Assembly (NCBI GenBank): GCA_030635005.1
Contig: DAOVZS010000054.1
Coordinates: 1 to 12,586, forward strand
Reading direction: 5' to 3'
Source: Thiomargarita sp.
GTDB lineage: Bacteria; Pseudomonadota; Gammaproteobacteria; Beggiatoales; Beggiatoaceae
DNA: 12,586 nucleotides
The stretch's first letter is position 1, and the number at the start of each line of letters is the position of its first letter. The notes beneath the pieces were generated by a model that worked only from the letters and a program-made list of their open reading frames with translations, did not search any database and was not told the DNA's origin. Positions 5,435 through 12,396 of the stretch are shown here, one piece after another. Made by a program: the position numbers and the translations under genes.

Positions 5435-8002
5435 TTAGGTAAATTGCATGCTATCCGTCCAATCAACATGAATCGTATTTCCTGCTACAAATTTACCTGA
5501 TAAAATGTCTTGTGCTAATGGATTTTCTAAAGTGTGTTGAATCACACGTTTTAAGGGACGTGCCCCATATACGGGGTCAAAACCAGCCCTTCCTATTTCG
5601 TCTAAAGCAGTCTCACTGACATGCAATATGATATTTTGAGCGTGTAAACGTGTACGCAAATGATCAATTTGTACCTGAGCAATGGCGCGAATATCTTTTA
5701 AGCCAAGGGGATGAAAGACAACCACATCATCTACACGGTTGATAAATTCTGGACGAAAATGTTGTCCCACAATATCCATAACAGCAGTTTTCATCGCGTT
5801 ATAATTGTCTTCTCCTGCCATTTTTTGAATAATGTGTGAACCGAGATTGGATGTCATGACAATAACGGTATTACGAAAATCCACTGTGCGTCCTTGTCCA
5901 TCCGTTAAACGTCCATCATCTAATACTTGCAATAACACGCCAAATACATCGGGATGTGCTTTTTCGACTTCATCGAGTAAAATAACGCTATAAGGTCGTC
6001 GACGCACTGCTTCTGTTAAATAACCCCCTTCTTCATAGCCCACATATCCCGGAGGTGCTCCAATTAAACGGGCAACAGAGTGTTTTTCCATAAACTCTGA
6101 CATATCAATCCGTATCATGGCTTCGTCTGTATCAAATAAAAAATGGGCTAATGCTTTACACAATTCCGTTTTACCGACACCCGTAGGTCCTAAAAATAGA
6201 AAAGAGCCGTTAGGACGACTGGGATCAGATAAACCCGCACGTGCACGACGAATGGCATTAGAAACTGTTTGTACTGCCTCATGTTGTCCGATAACACGTT
6301 GATGTATCGCGTCTTCCATACGCAGTAATTTATCGCGTTCGCCTTCTAACATTTTAGTGATAGGGATGCCTGTCCATTTGGACACCACTTCTGCAATTTC
6401 TTCTTCAGTGACTGCATTACGTAATAACTGCATTTCTTGTTGATCGACTTGAGCAGCTGCCGCTAATTGTTTTTCCAAATTGGGAATATGTTCATATTGC
6501 AATTTTGCCATCTGTTCTAAATCACCCGCACGATGGGCTGTTTCCATGGATAAACGGGCATGTTCTAAATCTTCCTTAATTTTGCTCGCATCTTGGACGG
6601 TGGCTTTTTCAGAACGCCAAATTTCATTTAAATCAGCCAATTCTTTTTCTAATTGGCTGATTTCAGATTTGAGTTTTTTTAAACGTTGTTTTGAAGCGGC
6701 ATCCTTTTCTTTTTTAATGGCTTGCTGTTCGATTTTAAGTTGAATTAAACGACGATCTCTTTTATCAATCTGTTCAGGTTTAGAGTCAATTTCCATACGA
6801 ATGCGACTGGCTGCTTCATCTACCAAATCAATGGCTTTATCAGGCAATTGCCGATCTGTAATATAACGATGTGATAAGGTGGCGGCTGCCACAATGGCGG
6901 GATCGGTGATATCTACGCCATGATGTACTTCATAACGTTCTTTCAAACCCCGTAAAATTGCGATGGTATCTTCAACATTAGGTTCATTGACTAAAACTTT
7001 TTGAAAACGCCGTTCCAAAGCAGCATCTTTTTCAACATATTGACGATATTCGTCTAAAGTTGTAGCACCGACACAATGTAACTCACCACGTGCTAAGGCA
7101 GGTTTAAGCATATTACCCGCATCCATCGCCCCTTCAGCTTTACCCGCACCGACCATTGTGTGCAATTCGTCTATAAATAAAATGATTTGCCCTTCTTGTT
7201 GTGCCAAATCATGCAGCACCGCCTTTAAGCGTTCTTCAAATTCGCCTCGAAATTTAGCTCCTGCAATTAAGGATGCCATGTCAAGTGATAATAATCGTTT
7301 ATTTTTCAAGCCTTCAGGGACTTCATGATTAATAATGCGTTGGGCTAAGCCTTCTACAATAGCCGTTTTTCCCGTACCGGGGGCTCCAATTAAGACGGGG
7401 TTATTTTTTGTACGACGTTGTAACACTTGTATGATCCGACGAATTTCATCATCACGTCCAATAACAGGATCTAATTTACCTTGTTCGGCACGTTCTGTTA
7501 AGTCAATGGTATATTTTTCAAGAACTTGTCGTTGTGATTCTGCATTAGGATCAGTCACCTGTTGTCCTCCTCGTAATTGCTCAATGGCTTGTTCTAATAA
7601 GGCTTTTTGAGTCCCTGCTTTACGTAATAATTGACCCAAACTGCCTTTATCTTCCAGTGCTGCTAATATAAATAATTCACTTGGAATATATTGATCACCC
7701 CGTTGTTGTGCCAATTTATCCGTGATATTTAATAAACGTGTTAAATCATTAGAAATATGGACTTCACCTTGATGTCCACTGACTGTATCAATACGTTCAA
7801 GCGTTTCAATTAATCCTGAACGGATTTTATTGATATTTGCACCTGCGTGTTCTAATAAGTGCGTAACACTGCTTTCTCTTTGGTTGAGCATTGTCAAAAA
7901 TAAATGGACTGAATCAACAAATCGGTGATCTTGTCCTACTGCCAGACTTTGTGCCTCCGAAAAGGCCTCTTGAAATTTACTGGTGAGTTTGTTTATATTC
8001 AT
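5435..8002 (-). CDS. clpB: ATP-dependent chaperone/disaggregase ClpB
   Basis: 855 residues, the usual ClpB length. It is a hexameric AAA+ machine in the cytoplasm that rescues aggregated proteins together with DnaK/DnaJ/GrpE. The start MNINKLTSKFQEAF matches the family; the open frame extends 20 codons upstream but that part is not ClpB-like. Domains: N domain (1-145), first AAA+ (about 160-340) with Walker A GAPGTGKTA (206-214) and Walker B ILFIDEL (274-280), M-domain coiled coil (about 400-525, rich in Lys/Glu/Gln), second AAA+ with Walker A GPTGVGKTE (605-613), pore loop GYVGYEEGG (652-660) and Walker B VILLDEVEK (673-681), and the C-terminal domain. The first pore loop is KFRG, where E. 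coli has KYRG, so the aromatic residue is kept. I see no heat-shock (sigma32) promoter. The 5' leader runs into the large inverted repeat at 8024-8664. Confidence 0.98.
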   Translation of the reverse strand: MNINKLTSKFQEAFSEAQSLAVGQDHRFVDSVHLFLTMLNQRESSVTHLLEHAGANINKIRSGLIETLERIDTVSGHQGEVHISNDLTRLLNITDKLAQQRGDQYIPSELFILAALEDKGSLGQLLRKAGTQKALLEQAIEQLRGGQQVTDPNAESQRQVLEKYTIDLTERAEQGKLDPVIGRDDEIRRIIQVLQRRTKNNPVLIGAPGTGKTAIVEGLAQRIINHEVPEGLKNKRLLSLDMASLIAGAKFRGEFEERLKAVLHDLAQQEGQIILFIDELHTMVGAGKAEGAMDAGNMLKPALARGELHCVGATTLDEYRQYVEKDAALERRFQKVLVNEPNVEDTIAILRGLKERYEVHHGVDITDPAIVAAATLSHRYITDRQLPDKAIDLVDEAASRIRMEIDSKPEQIDKRDRRLIQLKIEQQAIKKEKDAASKQRLKKLKSEISQLEKELADLNEIWRSEKATVQDASKIKEDLEHARLSMETAHRAGDLEQMAKLQYEHIPNLEKQLAAAAQVDQQEMQLLRNAVTEEEIAEVVSKWTGIPITKMLEGERDKLLRMEDAIHQRVIGQHEAVQTVSNAIRRARAGLSDPSRPNGSFLFLGPTGVGKTELCKALAHFLFDTDEAMIRIDMSEFMEKHSVARLIGAPPGYVGYEEGGYLTEAVRRRPYSVILLDEVEKAHPDVFGVLLQVLDDGRLTDGQGRTVDFRNTVIVMTSNLGSHIIQKMAGEDNYNAMKTAVMDIVGQHFRPEFINRVDDVVVFHPLGLKDIRAIAQVQIDHLRTRLHAQNIILHVSETALDEIGRAGFDPVYGARPLKRVIQHTLENPLAQDILSGKFVAGNTIHVDWTDSMQFT
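7556..7572 (-). promoter_or_regulatory. Internal ribosome binding site and GTG start in clpB
   Basis: Codon 149 of clpB is GTG (7558-7556), preceded by GAGGAGGA (7572-7565) at a 6-nt spacing, a stronger ribosome binding site than that of the full-length start. E. coli ClpB has a known internal GTG start at Val149 that makes a short form lacking the N domain. The same position and codon here imply a 707-residue short isoform ending at 5435. Confidence 0.8.
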
Positions 8003-8071
8003 TGGGCTATCTCTTTTATTAATTGATGTTACGCACTCTGTTTCTAAACAGCATCGTTCCATTTTTTGGAA

Positions 8072-8115
8072 CCAGGGGCGATGCCCCTGGCTATATTATT
8101 AAGCCCCGTTGGGGC
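8072..8115 (+). repeat. 44-nt two-hairpin repeat unit (left arm copy)
   Basis: CCAGGGGC-GAT-GCCCCTGG (8072-8090, perfect 8-bp stem), 12-nt linker (8091-8102), GCCCC-GTT-GGGGC (8103-8115). It has the same 19-12-13 layout as the units at 2377 and 12353, with different stem bases that still pair. It lies about 70 bp upstream of the clpB start codon. Confidence 0.9.
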
Positions 8116-8572
8116 GAAGGCACAAACACAGTCATAGACGTACAGGCACAGTCAGAAACTCAGGCACAAACACAGTCAAAGTCAAGGTCAAAACAAGACC
8201 TTGCAGGTTTATGAGTCACAGGCACAGTCACAGGCATAGTCACACCAAAACCTGCCAGGTCGCAACCGCAGGCACAACCATAGGCACAACCAAAGGCACA
8301 ACAAGATGTAATATACAAACTACGCATGAAGCTCAAGGGTGAGATATCACATAATGCCAGGCTCATTTCCCCAACATCTTCATATTACAATGCACAGATC
8401 CTATATTATTGCTTGTGTTTGTGCCTGTGTTTGTGGTTGCGACCTGGCAGGTTTTGGTGTGAATGTGCCTGTGATTGTGCCTGTGACTCTAAAACCTGCA
8501 AGGTCTTGTTTTGACCTTGACTTTGACTGTGTTTGTGCCTGTGTTTCTGACTGTGCCTGTGTTTGTGCCTTC

Positions 8573-8616
8573 GCCCCACCGGGGCTTAATAATATAGCCA
8601 GGGGCATCGCCCCTGG
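8573..8616 (-). repeat. 44-nt two-hairpin repeat unit (right arm copy)
   Basis: Inverted partner of the unit at 8072: GCCCC-ACC-GGGGC (8573-8585), 12-nt linker (8586-8597), CCAGGGGC-ATC-GCCCCTGG (8598-8616). It differs from the left-arm unit by one loop base of the small hairpin; the stems are unchanged. Confidence 0.9.
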
Positions 8617-8693
8617 AGCTAAAACATGTAAATATGTTATTTAGAAACAGAGTGCGTAACATCAGTTATTAATTTTGTATCTTGTGAGTGCAT

Positions 8694-8721
8694 GCGACCT
8701 GACAGGTTTTGGTGTGCCTGT
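8694..8721 (+). repeat. Extra copy of the ACCTG(N)CAGGT repeat just after trpA
   Basis: This stretch contains ACCTGACAGGT (8697-8707) flanked by TGCG and TTTTGGTGTG, the same context as 8438-8461 in the right arm of the foldback. It lies outside the 25-bp ends of the foldback and begins about 5 nt after the trpA stop codon, so the module also exists independently of the foldback. Confidence 0.8.
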
Positions 8722-8726
8722 GCTAT

Positions 8727-9518
8727 TTATAATCCTTGTCTCAATTCTCGAACCACATTAGCCATCGTTTCTAATAATTCAGATTGGGGGACGGTTTCTA
8801 CTAAAGTCACTAAGGCACTGCCTACAATGACGGCATCACTGACTTTTGCGATCTTGCCAGCTGTTTCTGCATCTTTAATACCAAATCCAACAGCGATCGG
8901 TAAATTTGAATATTGACGGATTTCAGCTACTTTCTCAGCAACACTATTGACATCAAGATCAGCACTGCCTGTCACACCTTTTAAGGAGACATAGTATAAA
9001 TAACCGTCAGCTTGGGCAGCAATACGTTGAATACGTTCAGCCGTTGTCGTCGGTGCTAATAGGAAAATAGGGGCTATCTCGTGTGATCGAAGTAATGTAT
9101 TTAAGGCTGTTCCTTCTTCTATGGGTAAATCCACCGTTAATACGCCATCTACTTCTGCATTTTGGGCATTTTGGGAGAATGCCTCATAACCCATGATTTC
9201 TATTGGATTTAAATAGCCCATCAGGACAATAGGGGTGATTTGATTGTCCACGCGGAAATTTTTCACCAGCTTTAAAACCTGATGTAAACTGGTGCCAGCT
9301 GCTAAAGCACGTTCACTCGCGCGTTGAATAACAGGTCCATCTGCCATGGGATCAGAAAAAGGAACGCCTAATTCAATAATATCAGCCCCTGCTTCAACCA
9401 GTTTATGCATTAAGGGTACTGTCAGTTCAGGATTTGGATCGCCTGCAGTAATAAAGGGAATAAGGGCAGCCCGTTTTTGAGTGCGTAAGAGATTAAAACA
9501 CTTGTTTAAACGATTCAT
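8727..9518 (-). CDS. trpA: Tryptophan synthase alpha chain
   Basis: 263 residues. TrpA cleaves indole-3-glycerol phosphate to indole and glyceraldehyde 3-phosphate and passes indole to TrpB through the complex tunnel. The catalytic residues are present at the same positions as in Salmonella: Glu49 in IIELGVPFSDP and Asp60 in MADGP. The N-terminal PFITAGDP motif and the phosphate-site region GFGIKDAETA are also present. The ATG overlaps the trpB stop as ATGA (4 nt), the classic coupling of the two subunits, with a GAGGGG ribosome binding site in the end of trpB. The gene ends in RELRQGL, immediately before the repeat-rich region. In many gammaproteobacteria accD follows trpA; here it does not. 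Confidence 0.98.
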   Translation of the reverse strand: MNRLNKCFNLLRTQKRAALIPFITAGDPNPELTVPLMHKLVEAGADIIELGVPFSDPMADGPVIQRASERALAAGTSLHQVLKLVKNFRVDNQITPIVLMGYLNPIEIMGYEAFSQNAQNAEVDGVLTVDLPIEEGTALNTLLRSHEIAPIFLLAPTTTAERIQRIAAQADGYLYYVSLKGVTGSADLDVNSVAEKVAEIRQYSNLPIAVGFGIKDAETAGKIAKVSDAVIVGSALVTLVETVPQSELLETMANVVRELRQGL

Positions 9519-10720
9519 ATTTTTATCCCCTCAAGAGTAGCCACCGTATGCACATCTTTATCACCACGTCCTGATAAATTAACCACAATACTTTTATTTT
9601 TATCCAGCGTAGGAGCAATTTTTTGACAATAGGCAAGCGCATGACTGGATTCTAAAGCAGGCATAATCCCTTCTAAACGAGAAAGATTGTGAAATGCTGC
9701 TAAGGCTTCCTGATCATTTATGGCAACATATTGAACACGTCCACTGTCTTTTAACCAAGCATGCTCAGGTCCGACACCGGGATAGTCTAATCCTGCAGAA
9801 ATAGAATGCGTTTCAATAATTTGTCCATTGTCATCACTCATTAAATACGTCCGATTACCATGTAAAACGCCCGTTTTACCCGCACATAAGGGGGCAGCAT
9901 GGTGTCCTGTTTCTAAACCATCCCCCGCAGCTTCAACGCCATAAATACGCACCGCGTGATCTTCTAAAAAGGGATAAAATAAACCTATGGCATTAGATCC
10001 TCCGCCCACACAAGCAATTAACATATCAGGCAACTGCCCTGTTTTTTCCTGAATTTGCTTACGTGTTTCTCGTCCAATAATCGTTTGAAAATCACGCACC
10101 ATAACAGGATAAGGATGAGGACCTGCGACAGTCCCAATAATATAAAAGGTATTATCAATATGCGTTACCCAATCACGCATCGCCTCATTCAAAGCATCTT
10201 TCAAAGTTTTAGAACCTGATTCAACGGTACGCACTTCTGCCCCTAATAAACGCATACGATAGACATTAATCGCCTGACGTTTGACATCTTCTGCTCCCAT
10301 ATAAACCACGCATTCCATCCCAAAACGAGCAGCCACAGTGGCAGTCGCTACCCCATGTTGTCCTGCCCCTGTTTCAGCAATAATACGTTTTTTACCCATC
10401 CGTTTGGCTAATAAAGCTTGCCCCACGGTATTATTAATTTTATGAGCCCCTGTATGATTTAAATCTTCACGTTTCAAGTAAATCTGAGCTCCCCCTAAAA
10501 CGTCCGACCACCTTTTAGCATGATATAAAGGAGAAGGTCGCCCTACAAAATGAAATAAATCATCATCAAGTTCAGCGAGAAAATCTGAATCTTTGATATA
10601 ATGTTCATACGCTTGTCGCAATTCTTCTAAAGGTTGCATCAAAGTTTCTGCAACAAATATTCCGCCATAAGGTCCAAAATGACCCTGTGCATCTGGAACA
10701 TTTAATTTAGTGACTGACAT
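9515..10720 (-). CDS. trpB: Tryptophan synthase beta chain
   Basis: 401 residues, normal for the TrpB1 type. This PLP enzyme condenses indole with L-serine to tryptophan in the alpha2-beta2 complex. The PLP lysine is K94 in HTGAHKINNT, the catalytic Glu is E116 in AETGAGQHG, the PLP phosphate loop is GGGSNA (239-244), and the C-terminal SGRGDKD motif is present. The ATG has GGAG 6 nt upstream. The gene lies 35 nt after fic and overlaps trpA by 4 nt. No trp leader peptide or attenuator is visible in the short upstream gap. Confidence 0.98.
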   Translation of the reverse strand: MSVTKLNVPDAQGHFGPYGGIFVAETLMQPLEELRQAYEHYIKDSDFLAELDDDLFHFVGRPSPLYHAKRWSDVLGGAQIYLKREDLNHTGAHKINNTVGQALLAKRMGKKRIIAETGAGQHGVATATVAARFGMECVVYMGAEDVKRQAINVYRMRLLGAEVRTVESGSKTLKDALNEAMRDWVTHIDNTFYIIGTVAGPHPYPVMVRDFQTIIGRETRKQIQEKTGQLPDMLIACVGGGSNAIGLFYPFLEDHAVRIYGVEAAGDGLETGHHAAPLCAGKTGVLHGNRTYLMSDDNGQIIETHSISAGLDYPGVGPEHAWLKDSGRVQYVAINDQEALAAFHNLSRLEGIMPALESSHALAYCQKIAPTLDKNKSIVVNLSGRGDKDVHTVATLEGIKI

Positions 10721-10736
10721 TTAAAACTCCATGATA

Positions 10737-10764
10737 TCTATAGTGAAAAAAAACCTTACGTCAA
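10737..10764 (-). promoter_or_regulatory. Weak candidate promoter for trpBA at the end of fic
   Basis: TTGACG (10764-10759, overlapping the last fic codons) is followed after 16 bp by TATAGA (10742-10737). Transcription would start near 10730, leaving only about 10 nt before the trpB ATG with the GGAG at the very 5' end. This would let trpBA be expressed apart from fic. The -35 match is good, the -10 is moderate, and the leader is unusually short. Confidence 0.3.
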
Positions 10765-12297
10765 GAAAATATCAGCATATTTTCTTTCAATAGACAGGAT
10801 TTCGTTATTCGTTAATTGAGCAAATTCTTTTTTTTTCGCTCTTTTGGACAATTGTCCATTATTTTGCCTCAGAAAGCGTATGAGCAAATCTACTAATTTA
10901 TCTGGCATATCAATATAATTTTTAATGAAATCATTTAAAAGGTCATATTTTTTTAAATATTGTATTTCTTGAGGAAGCGTGATATTCACCGTTTCAGCAA
11001 CACACGCATAAAGAAATTCGGCTTGTTTCGTCACATCAAAATATTTGTAAAGGTCAATGGTGTTATTTAATACTTCAAGATTACCTTTTTCAGTAGGACG
11101 CCATTGAATATATTCTAATCTTGGCTTTGAATGCACTTCGAGTATCTCTTTATATGACGCTATCTTTTTTAGAATCACAGCCGAAATTGGAAAAACTAAG
11201 CCATGAGGTACAAACCCCTTTTCTGCCAGAATATGATGAAATAAATAACGGTGAATACGTCCATTACCATCTTCAAAGGGATGTATAAACACAAATCCAA
11301 AAGCAATCAATGCTGCCATCAATACAGGATCGTAATCACTTTCTTTTAATAAGCGATAGGTGGCAAAAAAACCAGCAAGTAATTGTTCAAGATCATCAGC
11401 ACGTGCTGAAATATGAACAGGTATCGGTGTTCCCATAAGATGATCACGATCCCCAATAAATCCTCCTTCAATGCGTAATCCCGGTATTAGAAAACGCTTA
11501 TCAGGAATCACGATATTTTGTAAATATTCCAATACTTCAAGATTTAATGTTCGTTGTCCTGCTTGGCTAATTATTTTTCCCCAACGTTCAATACGATTAT
11601 GCGGTGGAGATTCCCCTTCAATGTTATAAGATGCTTTAGAATCTTTCAGGAGCAGAAAAGCAGACGCACGATTTAATAAGTCTGCATGTGTTTTTTCAAT
11701 ATGGTTAACAGCTATTTGAGACAAATTCAGGGTAATATACTGATCCAATAGCGGTGTTCTTCTAATTAAGGGACAAAAATCAGGCGTACCAGGTAGGTTA
11801 TTATAGATTCTATGGCGACGTGAAGGGCGAGAGGGTCCTGAATATTGGAGTTTATCATTAATGAGTGCTACAAAATTGCCTTGTGTCGCATCAGGTATAT
11901 TCAGTTTTTTATGAGATAACCATTCAAATAAAAACCAAATTTTACGACTATAGAGACCTGTGGGTTCAGATAGAATAATCTCACGCCATACACTGGGATC
12001 AATCTGTTCAAACAGTACTTTAAGGAGTGCCAGTTCAAGTCCTTCATATTTAAGTGCAAAAGTTAAATGACCATAAAGCGTATTTTTAGGCGTATGTCGC
12101 GGTGTAAATATACGCCATAAACCTTTTTCATATTTTTTATGTTTTGCGCCAATAGCACATAATAAATCAGGTATTGGAATGCTTAAATGATAATCTGTGA
12201 TGAGTGCACTATAACCTACCAATGTTGCATTTGTCTCAGGTAAAGGATATTCGTGAAAAATGCTTACAGAATGTGAATTTTGTTTATTTTGAGTCAT
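10756..12297 (-). CDS. Fic-domain protein, likely AMP-transferase with N-terminal inhibitory motif
   Basis: 513 residues. Fic proteins usually transfer AMP from ATP onto hydroxyl groups of target proteins. The catalytic motif HPFEDGNGRIHR (339-350) is intact, including the His, the Asp/Asn anion-hole residues and the Arg. A matching inhibitory motif S-x-x-x-E-G is seen as SYNIEG (223-228), which places it in class II, where the inhibitory helix precedes the Fic core. The stretch about 276-300 (EGGFIGDRDHLMGTPIP) corresponds to the target-docking flap. The C-terminus (RFLRQNNGQLSKRAKKKEF) resembles the winged-helix tail of long Fic proteins. The N-terminal 200 residues I do not recognise in detail. 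No antitoxin gene adjoins it, consistent with self-inhibition. No clear ribosome binding site precedes the ATG. It occupies the position before trpB often held by trpF. The target is unknown. Confidence 0.9.
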   Translation of the reverse strand: MTQNKQNSHSVSIFHEYPLPETNATLVGYSALITDYHLSIPIPDLLCAIGAKHKKYEKGLWRIFTPRHTPKNTLYGHLTFALKYEGLELALLKVLFEQIDPSVWREIILSEPTGLYSRKIWFLFEWLSHKKLNIPDATQGNFVALINDKLQYSGPSRPSRRHRIYNNLPGTPDFCPLIRRTPLLDQYITLNLSQIAVNHIEKTHADLLNRASAFLLLKDSKASYNIEGESPPHNRIERWGKIISQAGQRTLNLEVLEYLQNIVIPDKRFLIPGLRIEGGFIGDRDHLMGTPIPVHISARADDLEQLLAGFFATYRLLKESDYDPVLMAALIAFGFVFIHPFEDGNGRIHRYLFHHILAEKGFVPHGLVFPISAVILKKIASYKEILEVHSKPRLEYIQWRPTEKGNLEVLNNTIDLYKYFDVTKQAEFLYACVAETVNITLPQEIQYLKKYDLLNDFIKNYIDMPDKLVDLLIRFLRQNNGQLSKRAKKKEFAQLTNNEILSIERKYADIFLT

Positions 12298-12352
12298 TTT
12301 TATGAAAAATGATTATTGACTACCTTTCAAACCTTGCTGAGTATTGATACAA

Positions 12353-12396
12353 GCCCTGAAAGGGCGATATATATCAGCCTGGGGCAGCGCCCTAGG
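12353..12396 (-). repeat. 44-nt two-hairpin repeat unit (single copy)
   Basis: GCCCT-GAA-AGGGC (12353-12365), 12-nt linker (12366-12377), CCTGGGGC-AGC-GCCCTAGG (12378-12396). It closely matches the right half of the 2377-2474 element. Here it stands alone, about 55 bp upstream of the fic start codon, with no inverted partner in the visible sequence. Confidence 0.9.

Larger units (their letters stand above)
8024..8664. repeat. Long foldback element: ~240-250-bp inverted arms around a ~150-bp centre
   Basis: The left arm (about 8024-8275) and right arm (about 8425-8664) are near-identical inverted copies. From outside in they contain: a perfect 25-bp inverted repeat (8024-8048 and 8640-8664); a 23-nt hairpin segment that differs in sequence between the arms; a 44-nt two-hairpin unit; a CACA-rich degenerate tandem repeat (GGCACAAACACAGTCA-like); and two ACCTGNCAGGT-type palindromes. 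The main length difference is a 14-nt indel near 8135-8148. The centre (8276-8424) shows no gene. The gap 8003-8726 has no supported CDS: its open frames give AQTQAQSETQ-like low-complexity peptides that simply reflect the repeats. The arms could extrude as a cruciform or fold in RNA. Confidence 0.93.

Noticed and set aside
8003..8062. 20-codon upstream extension of clpB
   Set aside because: ClpB proteins begin at the MNINKLTSKF-like sequence; the extension runs through the foldback's terminal repeat.
8023..8644. Several open frames on both strands giving peptides such as AQTQAQSETQAQTQSKSRSK
   Set aside because: They lie in the inverted arms, so the same low-complexity peptide appears on opposite strands. 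They follow the DNA repeat, lack ribosome binding sites and match nothing I know.
8072..8664. CRISPR array
   Set aside because: The repeated units are inverted and composite, with no regular direct repeats separated by unique spacers and no cas genes.
8024..8664. Insertion sequence
   Set aside because: It has inverted ends but no transposase between them. At most it is a non-autonomous element moved in trans.
10756..12297. Fic-based toxin-antitoxin pair
   Set aside because: No small antitoxin gene adjoins it; the inhibitory S-x-x-x-E-G motif is within the same protein.
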